Source of the DNA: Trogon surrucura
Taxonomy: Eukaryota > Chordata > Aves > Trogoniformes > Trogonidae
Assembly (NCBI GenBank): GCA_020746105.1
Contig: CM036631.1
Span: 15,163,058 to 15,227,057, forward strand
DNA: 64,000 nt
Direction: 5' to 3'
Under the pieces are notes generated by a model that was not told where the DNA came from, ran no database searches, and saw nothing but the letters and a program-made list of their open reading frames with translations. The position numbers and the translations under genes were made by a program. Of the stretch, positions 22,876 to 35,400 are shown one piece after another. Position 1 is the first letter of the stretch. Each line of letters begins with the position of its first letter.

Positions 22876-25800
22876 TAATCCTTTTAGTGCAGTAGCTCAA
22901 AGGCTTACTTTAAAAAAACTGATCCGACAACTACACCACTATTGTATTTCCACCGCACCAGCTACGATATTTTATAGAGTCCTCAATGAGAGAACAGATA
23001 AACACTTCAGAACAAATAATTCCACAAACTATTGTATTCACAGCCCTAACTTTTCTTGTGATGTACAACAAAAACACAATAAATGCTGGTCTCGTTAGCA
23101 ACTGATGACGAATTCGGATCGATGATGTAAAAAGAAAATCAGTAACCAAACAACTGTTTCCTACAAAAATTTCTCAGACTCAGATGAATGAAAATAGTGA
23201 GAAAAGTGATTTTTTTATGCTTCTCATGAAGCTCTTTGGATCATGAGAGACGTGGTCAATTATAAAATTATAATCTTGCATTCCCACACACTCGTGAGAG
23301 AAGCCACGAGTGCAATAGAACTAGAAGCAAGGGAAAAAAAAATATCTCACCCACTCCCAGCTAAAGGGAAGATATGAACTCAATGGGAATAACATTCATG
23401 ATAAAGAGTCTCTGAGGAATAACATTTATCCATTAAAAAGCCATCAACCAACACATACTTTTCATCAGATTCACGAAGCTGTCAATCACACAGAACAGAG
23501 GAACCACGACAAGCGGTTTGTACAGCTGCTTCCAAAAGGCAATTGTCAGAATATCAAAATACAAGTTATCCCTTTCAACACAAGACGTTGATATTAAAGA
23601 TGTGACAACCAAAAAGTGGAAAATGCAAATGAGAGTTGGGTATCATGGAAAAAAAAATAAAAATGGAGCAAGTCACTTGTTTTGATCTGTGCTCGGCATT
23701 CAATTCTTGGAGGCACCGCTTTCCTTCATCAAAATGCAGTCAGAAAACACAGAATTCATTAGATGAAAAGGTCAGAAAAACCCATCTGGCCACACTGTCA
23801 TCAGCTGGCAAGGCGGATCAGCTGGCCAGATCAAAGGCAGAACAACAGATATCAGCAGCACCCACGATGTCAAGCTGAACAGAAGAAGGAGGAAGATCAG
23901 CTATAACCAGAAAGCAGCAAAGAACAATCAGTCACAAAACGGGACGGGGAAGAATAGTTGTGAAAAGTTGCAGGAGAAAAATTGCAATAGATCCGAGGCA
24001 GCGGATGGCAGCACAGACTGAAAACAAGCAAAAATGGGGGCATCTTAAGCAAAAATGTGACTCAAGCTGCACCGGTGACACTGGATTCTGACCTTCCTGA
24101 GATAAAAATTGTACAAACTGAATGGGTGTTTATTATCCAAGAAAGAAAAGCACTAAAGGAAATGATTCTTAATTCTGAAGGCCAGTGAATATTGGAAAAA
24201 GTAAGGGGAAAAAAAAGGATACAGAAGTATAAAAAGCAATGCACGAGCAGAAAACCAAAAAGCAGCTACAACTTAAGCTGGTGCTTTACCAAACTGCCAC
24301 TTACAAGCAATATTTTGCACGGAAACACCAATAAAAACGGTGCAGGAGGGAGTTGGTAAGTGCTCCTCACTGGAGCAGCAAAACAGGGGGGCAGAAAGCA
24401 TTTCAAAGAAGTCTTCAGCAGACCCAATCCCAGCATCAGAATTTAATAAAACATATAAATCCAAGGATTTTGATTTTAAACCTAACCCAGAGGGAGCGCG
24501 TAAGTATAGGACATAACAGAAGAATGTGACAACCACCCCGTTGGTAATAAAATGATGAAAACATTCCTTATAACAACTGGCTGACAGATCTGAAGTGTGG
24601 GGAAAAGAGCAATTCTAAGCAGGGAATATTGGGTATGGGTGTCAGAACATCAAGCAAAGGAGATTTTCTTGATAACAGCTACCGGAGAAGAACCAGAGGG
24701 CTCCCAGATACAGGCAGAAGCACTTGTGGGCTGATAAAAGAAGTGGATACAACAAGACTTACCCTGGATTCAGACCTAAAAAGTCTGGGGGGAGATCGGA
24801 TGCTCCAGGCATCATAGAGGAAAGAGCAGAGATGTTTAGTTCACCCAGTTTTTCGTGTCCAAAAGACATTTGATGTCGGGCACAAGGCAGGCAGGCTTTG
24901 GGCAGCAGAATGCTGGGGGCAGTTGACTGCCCACCTGGCTTACCGGGGAGGAAAGATGTCCCCAACCAGTGCCACTGATAGCGTGACACTGAACTCCGCT
25001 GCCCTGGGGATGGAGCATCCTCACCTTAAGGGCAAACACAACTGAATATTGCCTTAACTGCCAAGAAATCACTGCACAGAGAGGAGGAACTGGGTGGTTT
25101 CCGTCATTTCCATCACAGTAGCAGGTGCTAAGGTCATGCTCAAGCCAGAGCCTGCTGAGCTGGATGAGCTGCAGATAAGCCTCTGGTCAAAAGAGATTAC
25201 ACCTGTGTCCTGCCTCTGTAAAGGATCTTTTAAAGCTGAGCCTCCTGGCTTATGAAATCAGCAAATTAAATGCCAGATAATATGGCTTTTTTACCCACTC
25301 TCCTATGCATACGTTCGTGAGGATGGAGGGATTTGTGTGCTATTTCCTCAGCAATTATACCGAGCTCAGGAAAACTTTGTTACTCAGTTAAATATTCTCC
25401 ATCCTCCTGTGCCAGGGATGACACTTACTTGAATACAGGTGATGCACAAAAGCAGTAAGAAATTACTCTTTCTACAAAGTATTGTTTCAGTACATTGGAT
25501 TGTCATCTGAACCAAAAAGGAGACAAAAAAGGATTGATACAAGAACTGAAAAGGAAGTCTTCATAAGAGCTTGTAAGACAAGTATGAACTTGCCAAGGTT
25601 TGCATTATCTTCAAAGCTACAGATGAGGATAAAAGGGCAACAAGACAGATTTCCTGCGGTGGGTAATAATTTAGAGTTTTCTATAGCAGCACATCCTACT
25701 TCTGATGCTCGGTGTTCATCTCGTACGTGCAATGAAATAAAGGCGACTCACACCAAAGTCACTGCAGATGAGCAAACTTCTATTCCTAGAGAATTCGGGC

Positions 25801-26286
25801 AGAGATTTAAAGCTTCCCAGTGAGTCGAGTTTTACCCAAAACCCTAAACTTGCCTTCTTTTAAACAGTCTTGTTCACAAGAAACAGTAAAGAATATAAAC
25901 ACCACATTAAATTATGTCATTTCACGCTTCTTTGATTGAACAGACTAATTTTAAACACTTCTTCTGTTAAATTAATTATAAATTAGGCAGCAATTGGGGT
26001 GTACGTTGGATGTGGCTTGTAGCTGTAACACAGCTTGTGAACTATGATCTTCTCCAAACTTTGCTACGAATCCAGATTTCACCTTTATGTCCAAGAGCTT
26101 GTAGGCTGATAAATTAAATCAGAAACAGATCATGTGCTACAGAGCTGTTTAAACGATCGAGTTACTTTTGATTAAGAGTTTATTGAAAAAGAAAAACAAA
26201 CTGCAAAAAGCAAAGCAATAAAAATGAGGGAATGAAACACAAAACCGAAACACTTTTTGGTTTATTTCATTTCCTGCACAGAATGA

Positions 26287-26313
26287 TTTTTTTTTTAAAA
26301 AAAAAAAAAAAAA
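26287..26313. repeat. T10-A17 homopolymer switch
   Basis: Ten T directly followed by seventeen A, which makes a self-complementary tract. It could be a poly(A) tail joined to a poly(T) tail, or simple slippage. Confidence 0.9.
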
Positions 26314-28136
26314 TGATTGATTCAATGGCGTCAGTAAATAACTTATCACTGGTCAAAAAAACAGAGTCATGAAATACGAGGGCTTCAGGAGGCTAACAGC
26401 TCTCTGCTTTTAACAGCAGAGAAAACCTAGCAAGGAAAGCTAATCTTCCATTTTATCGCATCTATTCATTGAGCGCTGAGCACAAAGATAGGGCAAGCTG
26501 GTAGGGTCATCAATAAAATCCCAACCATGTCCAGTCAGAGCTTGTCTTGACAGAGGACTTCGCTACAGGCAACATCCTTTTAAATTTAGGAGGTACAGCA
26601 CTGGATTTCAGTATTTCAATCAATACTGAAATGAATGTCCTAAGGTGACGACTGCTTCAGCCAGGATTTAATAGAAAAATCCCGCGCGTGGCTCACAGCA
26701 GCCTCAGCCTTGCTCTGCCCTTGAAGCTCGGGTCTTGCCTCTTCATAGAGCTTCATCTCAAACTCTATGAACATACGGAGCGGCCCTATAATTTCAGCAG
26801 CAATCCCCATCTAAAAGAATTCTTTTAAGTACGAGACTTTAAGAGATCATGCTCCCAAACCCAGCACAGATTTCTCAGAGTTTCTGCAGCACTGTGGAGA
26901 TTGGACTTTAAAATAAATAAATAAAAAATTAAAGAGGTCTACAACCACACCTGAGGACACGCTGTCAGAACAGCTCTTCCCTGTCAGCTTGTAGACAGGC
27001 CATCGCTCTCATCCTAAAAATGAATTTAATTAAAAAGAAAGGAATAATTTCATCCGAGATAGATCTTCAATGGCAGCACAGTATGATGTAAACCTTAAAT
27101 GTCAGCACAGAGTGATGGATGTAGCACACATCCATAAAAAGGATGTGTTTTTGTAACCGTCTTTGAAACGAGCAAAGCCTGATGCCTGCCATCCGCTGAG
27201 AATCCTGACAACAGCATTCAAGGAGGTCCAGGGTAATTTAGATAATTAATGACAAACTTGGACAAGTCGTGGTTCTAGACAGAATCAGTAACTCCCAAGG
27301 TCTTCTCCAGGATGAGATTGTTACTCTGATGGTAGCACTTGTGGAGGACAATGATTCATTTACTTCATGAAGTTACAACAGCAAACTTTTCCCACTTTAG
27401 GCTCCTAACATTCCAGACATGGACTTTCACACATTAAAAACCATAAAAGAAGCACAACTTAATAGTTCCTTGTCAGAAAGAGTGAGGAGTTTGACCTGTA
27501 GGTTTCTAATACATAAGGAACATTCAAGATTTTTTCGGTTTTACTTAAAAAAAAATCTCATTTACTCAATTAATCAGACAATTTTTAAAAAATGAAAAGT
27601 CTGTTTGATTCTTCCTGCAACCTATCTAGCTAGGATGTGTTTTTGAAGGAGGACGACAGAGAAAGGCAACTCAGGGAATCTGATGACCTCCTCCTAGACC
27701 TCAACCCAGTGTCAATCATAAAGTATCTTATGAAAAGAGAAAACTAGGCAAGACAGTGGGGTTATATATGTATGAAGCTTTCGTAGACATGACGTGATTT
27801 TTAGGCTCAACCCTCATCTCCTGATGAGATTTTAGATTCCTAATTCTCTTTCTTCTACCCAAGCGCCTGTGAACGCAGATCAGACAGGTCTTTTGCTCTG
27901 TGATCACAGCTTTCATCGCGCCTTTTTTTCGGATGGGATGGTGCCTTTAGGCAATCAGTCAGCTATACCACTGGGGTGCAAAATGTAGACATTAAAAGAA
28001 AACAAGACATAAATTTTGCTCATAACGTGTCAAAAAACGGCAAGGAAATAGAACAGATTTTACTGCCAGCAACATTAATAATTTACTTTTGCCTTTTTTT
28101 CTGTTTTTTCCCCAATCGTAATGCAATATTCCTTAC

Positions 28137-28340
28137 CGTTTGCTGCAGATCGGGTATTATAATCCGAATCACTAACGTGTTGCTCTGACTGTCTTCCATT
28201 CTGCTGCTTGGCTTTTCTGCAGTTGCTCTAATTGTGTCATAAATAGTTTCTTCTTTGGAGCTGTCTGATTCAGATTCAACGGAATAGTCGGAAAAGCTTT
28301 GTGCCATTTCATCTTCGCTTGACGTTGGGCTACGAGGCAT
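28137..28340 (-). CDS. SHANK2: SHANK2 coding exon 1: start codon, acidic N-terminus, first strand of SPN domain
   Basis: Encodes residues 1-68 (68 codons, ends in phase 0). The first 40 residues are rich in Ser, Asp and Glu and look disordered (for example SVESESDSSKEETIYDTIRA). From about residue 54 the SPN domain begins with TLVIRIIIPDLQQT. In SHANK3 the arginine in the matching LVVRI motif contacts Ras and Rap GTPases; the equivalent here would be Arg59, which is inference by alignment. The ATG at 28340-28338 is chosen because the protein from there matches the known SHANK2 N-terminus and because it has A at -3. The frame is also open upstream to the splice acceptor, so a start further upstream is not excluded. 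The exon ends CAG CAA ACG then gtaagg, a strong donor. Confidence 0.95.
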
Positions 28341-28357
28341 GTTCAAGTTTTTTAATC
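28341..28357 (-). other. SHANK2: SHANK2 5' UTR end of the first coding exon, with splice acceptor
   Basis: Reading minus, a long pyrimidine tract (about 28361-28385) ends in ttggcag, followed by 17 transcribed bases before the ATG. This indicates that the first coding exon is not the first exon of the transcript: a 5' untranslated exon must lie at higher coordinates, possibly outside the window. An in-frame TTG at 28364-28362 lies on the intron side of the acceptor, so it is not a start. Confidence 0.75.
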
Positions 28358-31300
28358 CTGCCAATACAAAGGAGAAAGAGAAAAGGCAAGTTGTAGTAAA
28401 AGTCTTGAGAATGAATCAGCTACAAGTTTTGTTTTCTTGGAAGTAACATGCGTTTAACAACAAAGTTTGATGTTTTATAACCTTTTATTTCTGCCTGTAA
28501 TTTATGTGGACAGGCAGAGCGTAACAGAAATAAATCTGGCTACCAATTTACTACAGAAGAGGAAGGACAGGAGAAGGAAAAAAAAAAAAACAGAATAATA
28601 AAAGGGAAGATGGTCTTTCTTCTCAGGGACACCCAACCTCCCAAAGGATCCAGAAAAACCCAGCATAATTACCAGGTTCTCTGCTAAATAGCACTATTGT
28701 AAACTGTACTTAGAACTAGATCTGGCTTTGAACTTCTCCCAGTTCAAAAAGACATTTCGGGAAATTTCAGGTGCTAAACTAACATCGTTCCATGCATCAA
28801 GAAACTACACATGTAAGGCTTCAATAAAAGAATATTTTCAAATGGCAGAATCAACCAAATAGTTAAATACTACAGGGAGACAGACAGAGGCAGATACTGT
28901 TTTGTGGTTTGTGGCTCATAAAACATCCTTTAACATCAGTGTTAACAAAATCTATTATACATACTAAAATACAGATTTTAGAAACATTTTTAATCTGTGG
29001 CATAGATTAGACTAGAATGAAAGTAGTGTGAATGCCAAAGTAAGGACATTTCTACTCCGAGGTCTCAGAACAGAAGAATACTCTCTAAGAACAGAAGAAT
29101 ATTCTCCTTCTGAGTTTTCCCAGTTATAGCAGTAAAAGACTTTTTTGTCCCATAAACTAAAAGTTTTTCAAAGAAATAAAAACTACTATTCTACATAAAA
29201 CTGGGGAAAAAGTTTATATTGGAAAATTTGAAAAGACAATCATAAGCTTTTTAGAGCTTGGTAACCACATACTTTTTCAATTTTTTAGAGGCCAGAAAAA
29301 CATAGACATTATTTTTCATCTTTTCCACGAGAAACCTCTCTCCTTTTTAATTTTAAAAAAAAAAAAAATCTGAGTTAAAAGGAAACAAACAAACAAACCA
29401 AAAGCCCAATCAATCCCACTGTGGGCTCACATTTAAAAAAAAAAAGACATTAAAGCAAAGGTAAAGCACAGAAAGGTAAACTGACTTTAGCACTCATACA
29501 CCGGGTGTCTGAACTGAGATACTCAAATATATGAGTTTTTATAATGGTCTCACAGTGGGATGCCCCACGTTAAAACCAGCCCAACAACAGCGGGGACTAA
29601 GAGAACATTCTTTACCACTGCATTTCACGATCTAGTTCGAGCCAGCTAAATATCACAACCAGATTACTCCTTCCTCTTCGTTATCCCGTCATTTATCCCG
29701 CGGCGATTCCGAAGCAGGCGCCAAGCTGCCCGCTCCCATTCAGCGTTTGAAGGTGACCATATGTCGGAGCCAGCCTTCGCACCAGAGGACAGGCAGGGGC
29801 GAGGCGAGCCCACAGCCTACGGGTCAAGGGCGAGCACTTCCAAAGCTCATCACACACCCCCATCATCAAGTCTTATAGTTATTTCTGATGAAGGACGACT
29901 CCGGTGTTTATTACCCTCAGCTATAATTACTAACGAAGGCAAAACCTGGAAAAAAAAAAAATCTGAAAAGTATGCCAGTTTGCCGCACCTTAATGCAAGG
30001 CTCCGTGTACAAAAGAAAACTCTTGAGGGAGTATTTCGTTTTCTTGCTGCTTCACTGAACTGTAAATTAACGCCGCGCTGCAAAGCACCTTAAGTCAATA
30101 AAAAGCATAAACATTTCAAAGGCTTCCTTTCTTATCTACCAATGGTAAATCACATGAAGCCAAAATATATAGTAGGTCAATACACAGGATTTAAGAGCGT
30201 AAGAGGTGTAGCCCAGCGTTAGTTTAGAAAAAGACCGTCACACAGTTTGTCTCTAGTCCCTAAAGCACAACATATTTCAGGGCAATGAATTCAACCCCTC
30301 TGACAGAGAGCAGCAAACTGCAATTATACGGCATACAAATAAAGGGTCGAATTAGAGGGAGAAAAAAAAAGAAATCTTCCCAAGGTTTTGGCAAATGGAT
30401 TTTCACGGAAAAAAATTACCCAGAAATATCTCGTCATGGAGTGGCAAAGGAAAACCACTAGCTGAAGAACCAATTCCCAGTATCAAGCACTTAAGGGCCT
30501 TTGTCCCACAAGTAGTGGGAAAAAGGACTCCTTGGAGATGCATCTACAAGGCACAAGTCACCTCATTTTCTAGGATACACATAAAAAAAGTAAATAAATG
30601 CACAAGTAATCATGGAAAGGATAATGAAAGACTGTATCTACAGTGGCAAAAAAAAACCCAGAACCTGTGCCCCACCAGCACTACGGAGAATTTAAATACC
30701 TTTTATTTCAAACAAGACAATCTAATCACTGGAGAATCTAAATCACTACAGATCCTGCCAGGGAGCAGAGGTCCAGCGTGTCTCCCTGTATCTACAGATC
30801 TATGGACACCTTGGGATAATTTCATTGTTTGGCTCTTAAATGGCATGGAAATCGGAGTAACCACCGTTTGTTAACTGGAGAGGCACGTTATCATAGCTCC
30901 CACGGGGAGGTTCTTATCTTTTAGGAACTATTCCAGTTTTGTCCTGGTGATATTCCAAAAGCTTTTCATAGCTAAAACTATGACCTCAGGAAAAGCAAGG
31001 CAGGTTGCCTGCCTTACCTAAGCTTGCAGAGCAGAATATAACATCCCAGGTTCCTAATTCCCAATTAATTCATTGCTTCTGAAGCATAGTGTATATATGT
31101 AACTAAAATATACATTAGCTTTTGGTGATATGATTGTCTGGGATGCCTTATTTCACTTTATTAAAAAGCACATCACGTATTTGCTTCTTATAGGCAAGCA
31201 GATCATATTTTATAGCAATGCAATACATCAGGGGCTGCTTTCTCTGTAAGGGAAGTCCTGAGCGAAGAGAAGTTTCTCTGTAAACAAAAGAAAACAGATT

Positions 31301-31892
31301 TCTAAAGCTCCTGGAATGAAACTCAAGATGGAAACAACAGCCTTTGCTCCGCTTCATATCCTCTGCTCTCATTTCTGGGTCCCATACCTCGAGCTCCTTG
31401 GGTGTCCCAGCCCTTGGTGCTCTCCTGCCCCTGTCTGTTCCCTAAATGTTGGCTCAACGAAGCAAGTATGAGCCCTGCCAGGTTGAACATAACTTCCACC
31501 ACAGGAAGGCCACAAAACAGCTGGAAGATGCAAGGATAAAAGGACGGCTCCATGCTTAGTATTGTTCTTTTCCCTCAGCACCCTGCCCTTCAGCTCTGCA
31601 GGGACCTTACGCTGCCTCTAGGATTATTGTTGGGTTACGTTGCTCAGCCCAACAGGCCAGAGGAAATAAGTTGAGCTCAGATTGCTGCTTTTCCCCCACA
31701 GGTGCTATTTTTAGATTATTTTTTTATTCTCCAGCCAGCCAGGAACATTCACAAAATCCACAGGAATCTCTTATCCTACTATATGTTACCACCACACCAT
31801 TAAAGGGAGTTGAAAACAGATTATGAATAAATTAAACAACAACAAAAAAAAAGACATAGCGAAGTAGCGTGACCATCTAACTGCCTATTTTC

Positions 31893-31916
31893 TTTTTTTT
31901 TTTAAAAAAAAAAAAA
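31893..31916. repeat. T11-A13 homopolymer switch
   Basis: Eleven T then thirteen A, the same arrangement as at 26.3 kb. No retrogene is recognisable on either side. Confidence 0.9.
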
Positions 31917-32349
31917 GTACTAAGTGCTCATTATAAAAGCCTGGAATTAAAACGCTGCACAGATTATCAAAAGGCAAGAAATTCAACTCCCAGAGCTTGC
32001 TCACTGAGTCGTGTGCTCCAGTGACTGCAAACTGACACGGCATGGGAAAAAAAGTAAGAGCAGTGACAGATTCATCCTTTTTTTTTTGGAGCCTTATGGT
32101 TGTTAAGCATCATATGACAAGAATTTTTCTTAATGTGTGTGCTTAAATTTATTTTTAACCCTTAGAAATATGGCGTTTATGAAACAGAGTATCCTCATTA
32201 AACACAGACGTTTTATAAGATACACAAAAATCATGTTTTAAAATCTTCAGTCTATTTACTGCTATGTGCAAATTTTTTTCCTTCAAAGTAACAAACTGTC
32301 CTGTCCAGTGCAATACTGCTAAATATGGAACATGATATAGAATAGATAT

Positions 32350-32421
32350 ATTATAGATTATAGATACATTATAGGTTATAGATACATTATAGGTTATAGA
32401 TATATTATAGGTTAGAGATAC
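32350..32421 (+). repeat. 18-bp AT-rich minisatellite, four core copies
   Basis: Four tandem units of ATTATAGGTTATAGATAC with one or two changes each (32350-32367, 32368-32385, 32386-32403, 32404-32421). Decayed units lie on both sides, from about 32335 to 32447. The flanks share a tggaacat(a/g)atatag motif. Confidence 0.92.
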
Positions 32422-35400
32422 ACAGATATATTACAGATATAGATACCCATGGAACATAATATAGGCACACAAAAAAATCCTATTTTAAAAGGCCTGTCCC
32501 ACATAATGTCCCCTCCTTGTCATATGCTACACCAGTCCCAGCAAACAAAGCAAGTCCAGGTGTGGTTGTCCAGTTTGGTTGGAGCAAACCCAACGCTCAA
32601 TACACACCTGACAAGAACCAAAAGCGAGCAGCTACATGCACGGAGATCCCGCTCCTCTGTGGTGTTTCTCCAGCCATCACCACTGCAAGAGCTTCTCCGT
32701 CGGGAGCAAAACGTTGCTGCAGCGAAGGCTCCCCCAGGGTTCCCACAGCAGGTGAGACTAATGTATGGCAAGTCTAATGCACCCCGAGTCTCACTTCTGG
32801 TAGGGAAATTACAATAAAGGACAATTACAATAAAGGACACTAAAGGATGTGGTCCTTCCTTCCCAACCTGTGAGACTTTGGGTTTTTTACCATGTGCACG
32901 TAGGGCAGGGTCTCACCCGAGTGGCCACTTCAGACTAATCACGATAGTTTTTAGTTCTCCTCTGCCTAAAATACAGCTGAGGCACACGCATTGAATCACT
33001 TGTCCAAGGCCAAGGTTAGATCTCGGAGCAAGGTTTCAAATTCAAGGGTCACCAGCCTCTAGTCATGACAAGAACCATCTATTTTTATATAAACATGCAT
33101 TTGCACAATAACAGTCCTGTTGCCCGCAAGGAGACCGCTATTGTCAGACGAGTTAAAACCATACCTGTGGGAATATCTCGGATACAGAGTCAGCATTGTT
33201 ACGGGCTGAGTAATGCCATTAACCAGACTGTGAGAAAAGTTTGCTGGGAGAATAACAGCAACTGCTAGAAAGAGGTATTTAATAATTAACTCTGAAGAAA
33301 AACTACTCGGGAAAGGGATTTCCGTCTGCGTAAAACCTGCCAGAGCTCCTAACGCTTGGTTTCTGTGGCTTTACTCGGGATTATAAATATCAGCTCAAGA
33401 ACCAGCTCACCAAGTTACTACATTAAAATGCTGGAGAAGATCAAGCATTGCCTTTCCTATTTATAGTAATATTAAAACCAAAGTGCATCTCGGACAGAAC
33501 TGGAGATGGACGGGGTGCAATCCCAATGCCCCGTGCATCGGACACCTCTCCACATCTCCAAAACCCAAATTTAAGACCGACTCCAGTGGGCACTTTGCAA
33601 TTTGATGGGTTCAATCTCCACTCTGCACTCTTACTTTCAAGCTGGCAATAACCAGCATCGCCTCCCCAAAGAAGTGACGCCACTCCTTGCGCCCCAGATC
33701 ACCCCACTTTCACCCCCAGACTGCTTTAATCTCTGCACTAACATGAACAGCGAAGCAGAACAACACATGGATCCAGGTTAAACACCAGGTGGCTTTTTTG
33801 GAGGGGTTTGGGAGGTTGACTTCAGCATCCATCACGGCTCTGAACTGGATCGCTACGCAAATGTTTGCATAAGCAGGAGGAGGAAGATGGCAGAGGGCCA
33901 GAAACAAACAGCCAGGGCACGACAAGGGCAGAACCACTTTTTCTGAAGGCAGTGTTAACGCTTGCCAGCATAAAGGGAATCTGAGAGAGCCCTGCCGAAG
34001 CCACAGAAATCCGCATAAACACGGCCGTCTGATTAACTCCCATGAAAATCTGCAGGTTATTAGTACCCCAATACCATAACTCCAAAGAGAACAGCTTACT
34101 GAAACCCACTGATAAAGTATTCGCCCAGGCAAAAGCAAAACCTGCAAAAAGAAAAGCAGCGCGTGCACAAGGAGCAAAATCTCAGCGGAGATGAGGCACT
34201 CGGAGCTGCCCCTGCGCTCCCAGCCCCACCAGATGTGGAAGAAAAAATAAAAATACTCTCTTGGGACTCAGGAGCTCAAAAAATATCCAAGGGTCAGTAA
34301 TTCACATCATGCCACAGGTCCTCAGGACAAGAGAGCACCTCTTGGTCCGATTTTATGTAGTTTTGGAGACTGAAAAATTAGGAATGACAACGTGTATGAA
34401 GGCTCTAAGGACGTTAATCTGTCATTTTGTAGTCCCCTTGATATGTCTCTGTAAAAGAGGGCAACTGATTCTTGAGTCTTTTCTGAAGCACTTCCACTCT
34501 GTGGAAGAAATCACTTAGATGTTATTCCAAAAAAAAAAAAATCCCCCTCCATGGTAATTGTCTAAAAAAATTTAATCATACATTATCTTGCTGTTCACAA
34601 CTGCCATAATTATGGTTTTATTCCCTATACACCAGTCCTTAAATTCATTTTGGTAACGCTATCCGGTAATGTATTTTTGATCTCTCTGTTAAATAACTGA
34701 AATACCCAGATAAATATTTTAGATGTGTGCCGAGGCATAAGTAACAATGCACCAGAATGCTAAGCAAAATTCCTCCTTCACTTTTCTCTGAAGCATCGCT
34801 TACTTCAAAATTTGAAGTTTTGAAAATCAAGCGGTCGCATCCACCTCTTCCCGTTGGCATCACCAGAAGATTCTCCTTACTGCCCTTTCTAAGGGCGGAT
34901 TTATGCAGCCCTTGATTTCTTCGCAAGGCGGTCTGCAAAGGTGACAAAATGCTTTGCAAAAGCGCCCTTCTTTTCTCTTTTTTAAGGAAAAAAAAAAATA
35001 AGAAAATTGAGTGGACTAATTGTTGAATACCCTCCTTACTTCCGAGGCAGCTTGTTATCCCTTGTTAACGTATACTTGCACAGCACAGACTTGCCAAGAG
35101 GCGGCTAAGCCCCATTAACTTCTGGTATTTAGAGTCTTAAATACCAACATCATATGATTAAAGTGGGTCTTAAGATCAGGCTGTAAGAATGTAATTTTTT
35201 TCAATATTTTTTTTTTAAACAGACGTACTTCACCATTAGGACTCCTGTGCAATTAACAAAATCAACACACGCAAACTATTTCTGCAAATACAAGGTAGTT
35301 TTCTAAAAGTTTCTTCAGTTTCCAAGTCACTTTGGATGCTAAAATTCTCCTTTGTCCTCTGTCCGTTCTACTTAGTATTTAATTTCCTTGTAAACTATTC

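Larger units (their letters stand above)
22269..28136 (-). other. SHANK2 intron between coding exons 1 and 2
   Basis: The largest complete intron here, 5868 bp. It contains the LTR fragment and SINE at 22416-22875 and a T10A17 run at 26287-26313. The stretch at about 23600-24800 is noticeably A-rich on the plus strand, as decayed retroelement interiors can be, but I could not assign it to a family. Confidence 0.8.
14099..28357 (-). other. SHANK2: SHANK2 gene, 5' coding portion (eight coding exons), continues beyond window
   Basis: SHANK2 is a master scaffold of the excitatory postsynaptic density; its long ankyrin-containing form also occurs in epithelia. Eight minus-strand exons (28340-28137, 22268-22065, 20582-20511, 19952-19844, 19574-19423, 18628-18461, 15973-15857, 14176-14099) join without frameshift or stop into 368 residues. 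Every visible junction is GT-AG. Introns are about 5868, 1482, 558, 269, 794, 2487 and 1680 bp. The protein order (acidic N-terminus, SPN domain, linker, ankyrin repeats) is that of SHANK2E. SHANK2 is favoured over SHANK1 and SHANK3 because the start, MPRSPTSSEDEMAQSFSDYS, matches my recollection of mammalian SHANK2. The model stops at an intact donor, so the rest lies at lower coordinates outside the window. No broken exon was seen. Confidence 0.95.

Noticed and set aside
28341-28364. Upstream TTG start extending SHANK2 by eight codons
   Set aside because: The TTG lies on the intron side of a good splice acceptor, is not ATG, and the known protein starts at the ATG at 28340.
30395-30874. 159-codon plus-strand open frame
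   Set aside because: No recognisable domain, ordinary AT-rich composition and no splice or promoter context; a frame this long can arise by chance in 64 kb.
33710-34177. 155-codon minus-strand frame rich in Leu, Cys and Trp, resembling membrane segments
   Set aside because: The composition is typical of chance translation of GC-skewed DNA; no family motif is present and overlapping frames look equally membrane-like.
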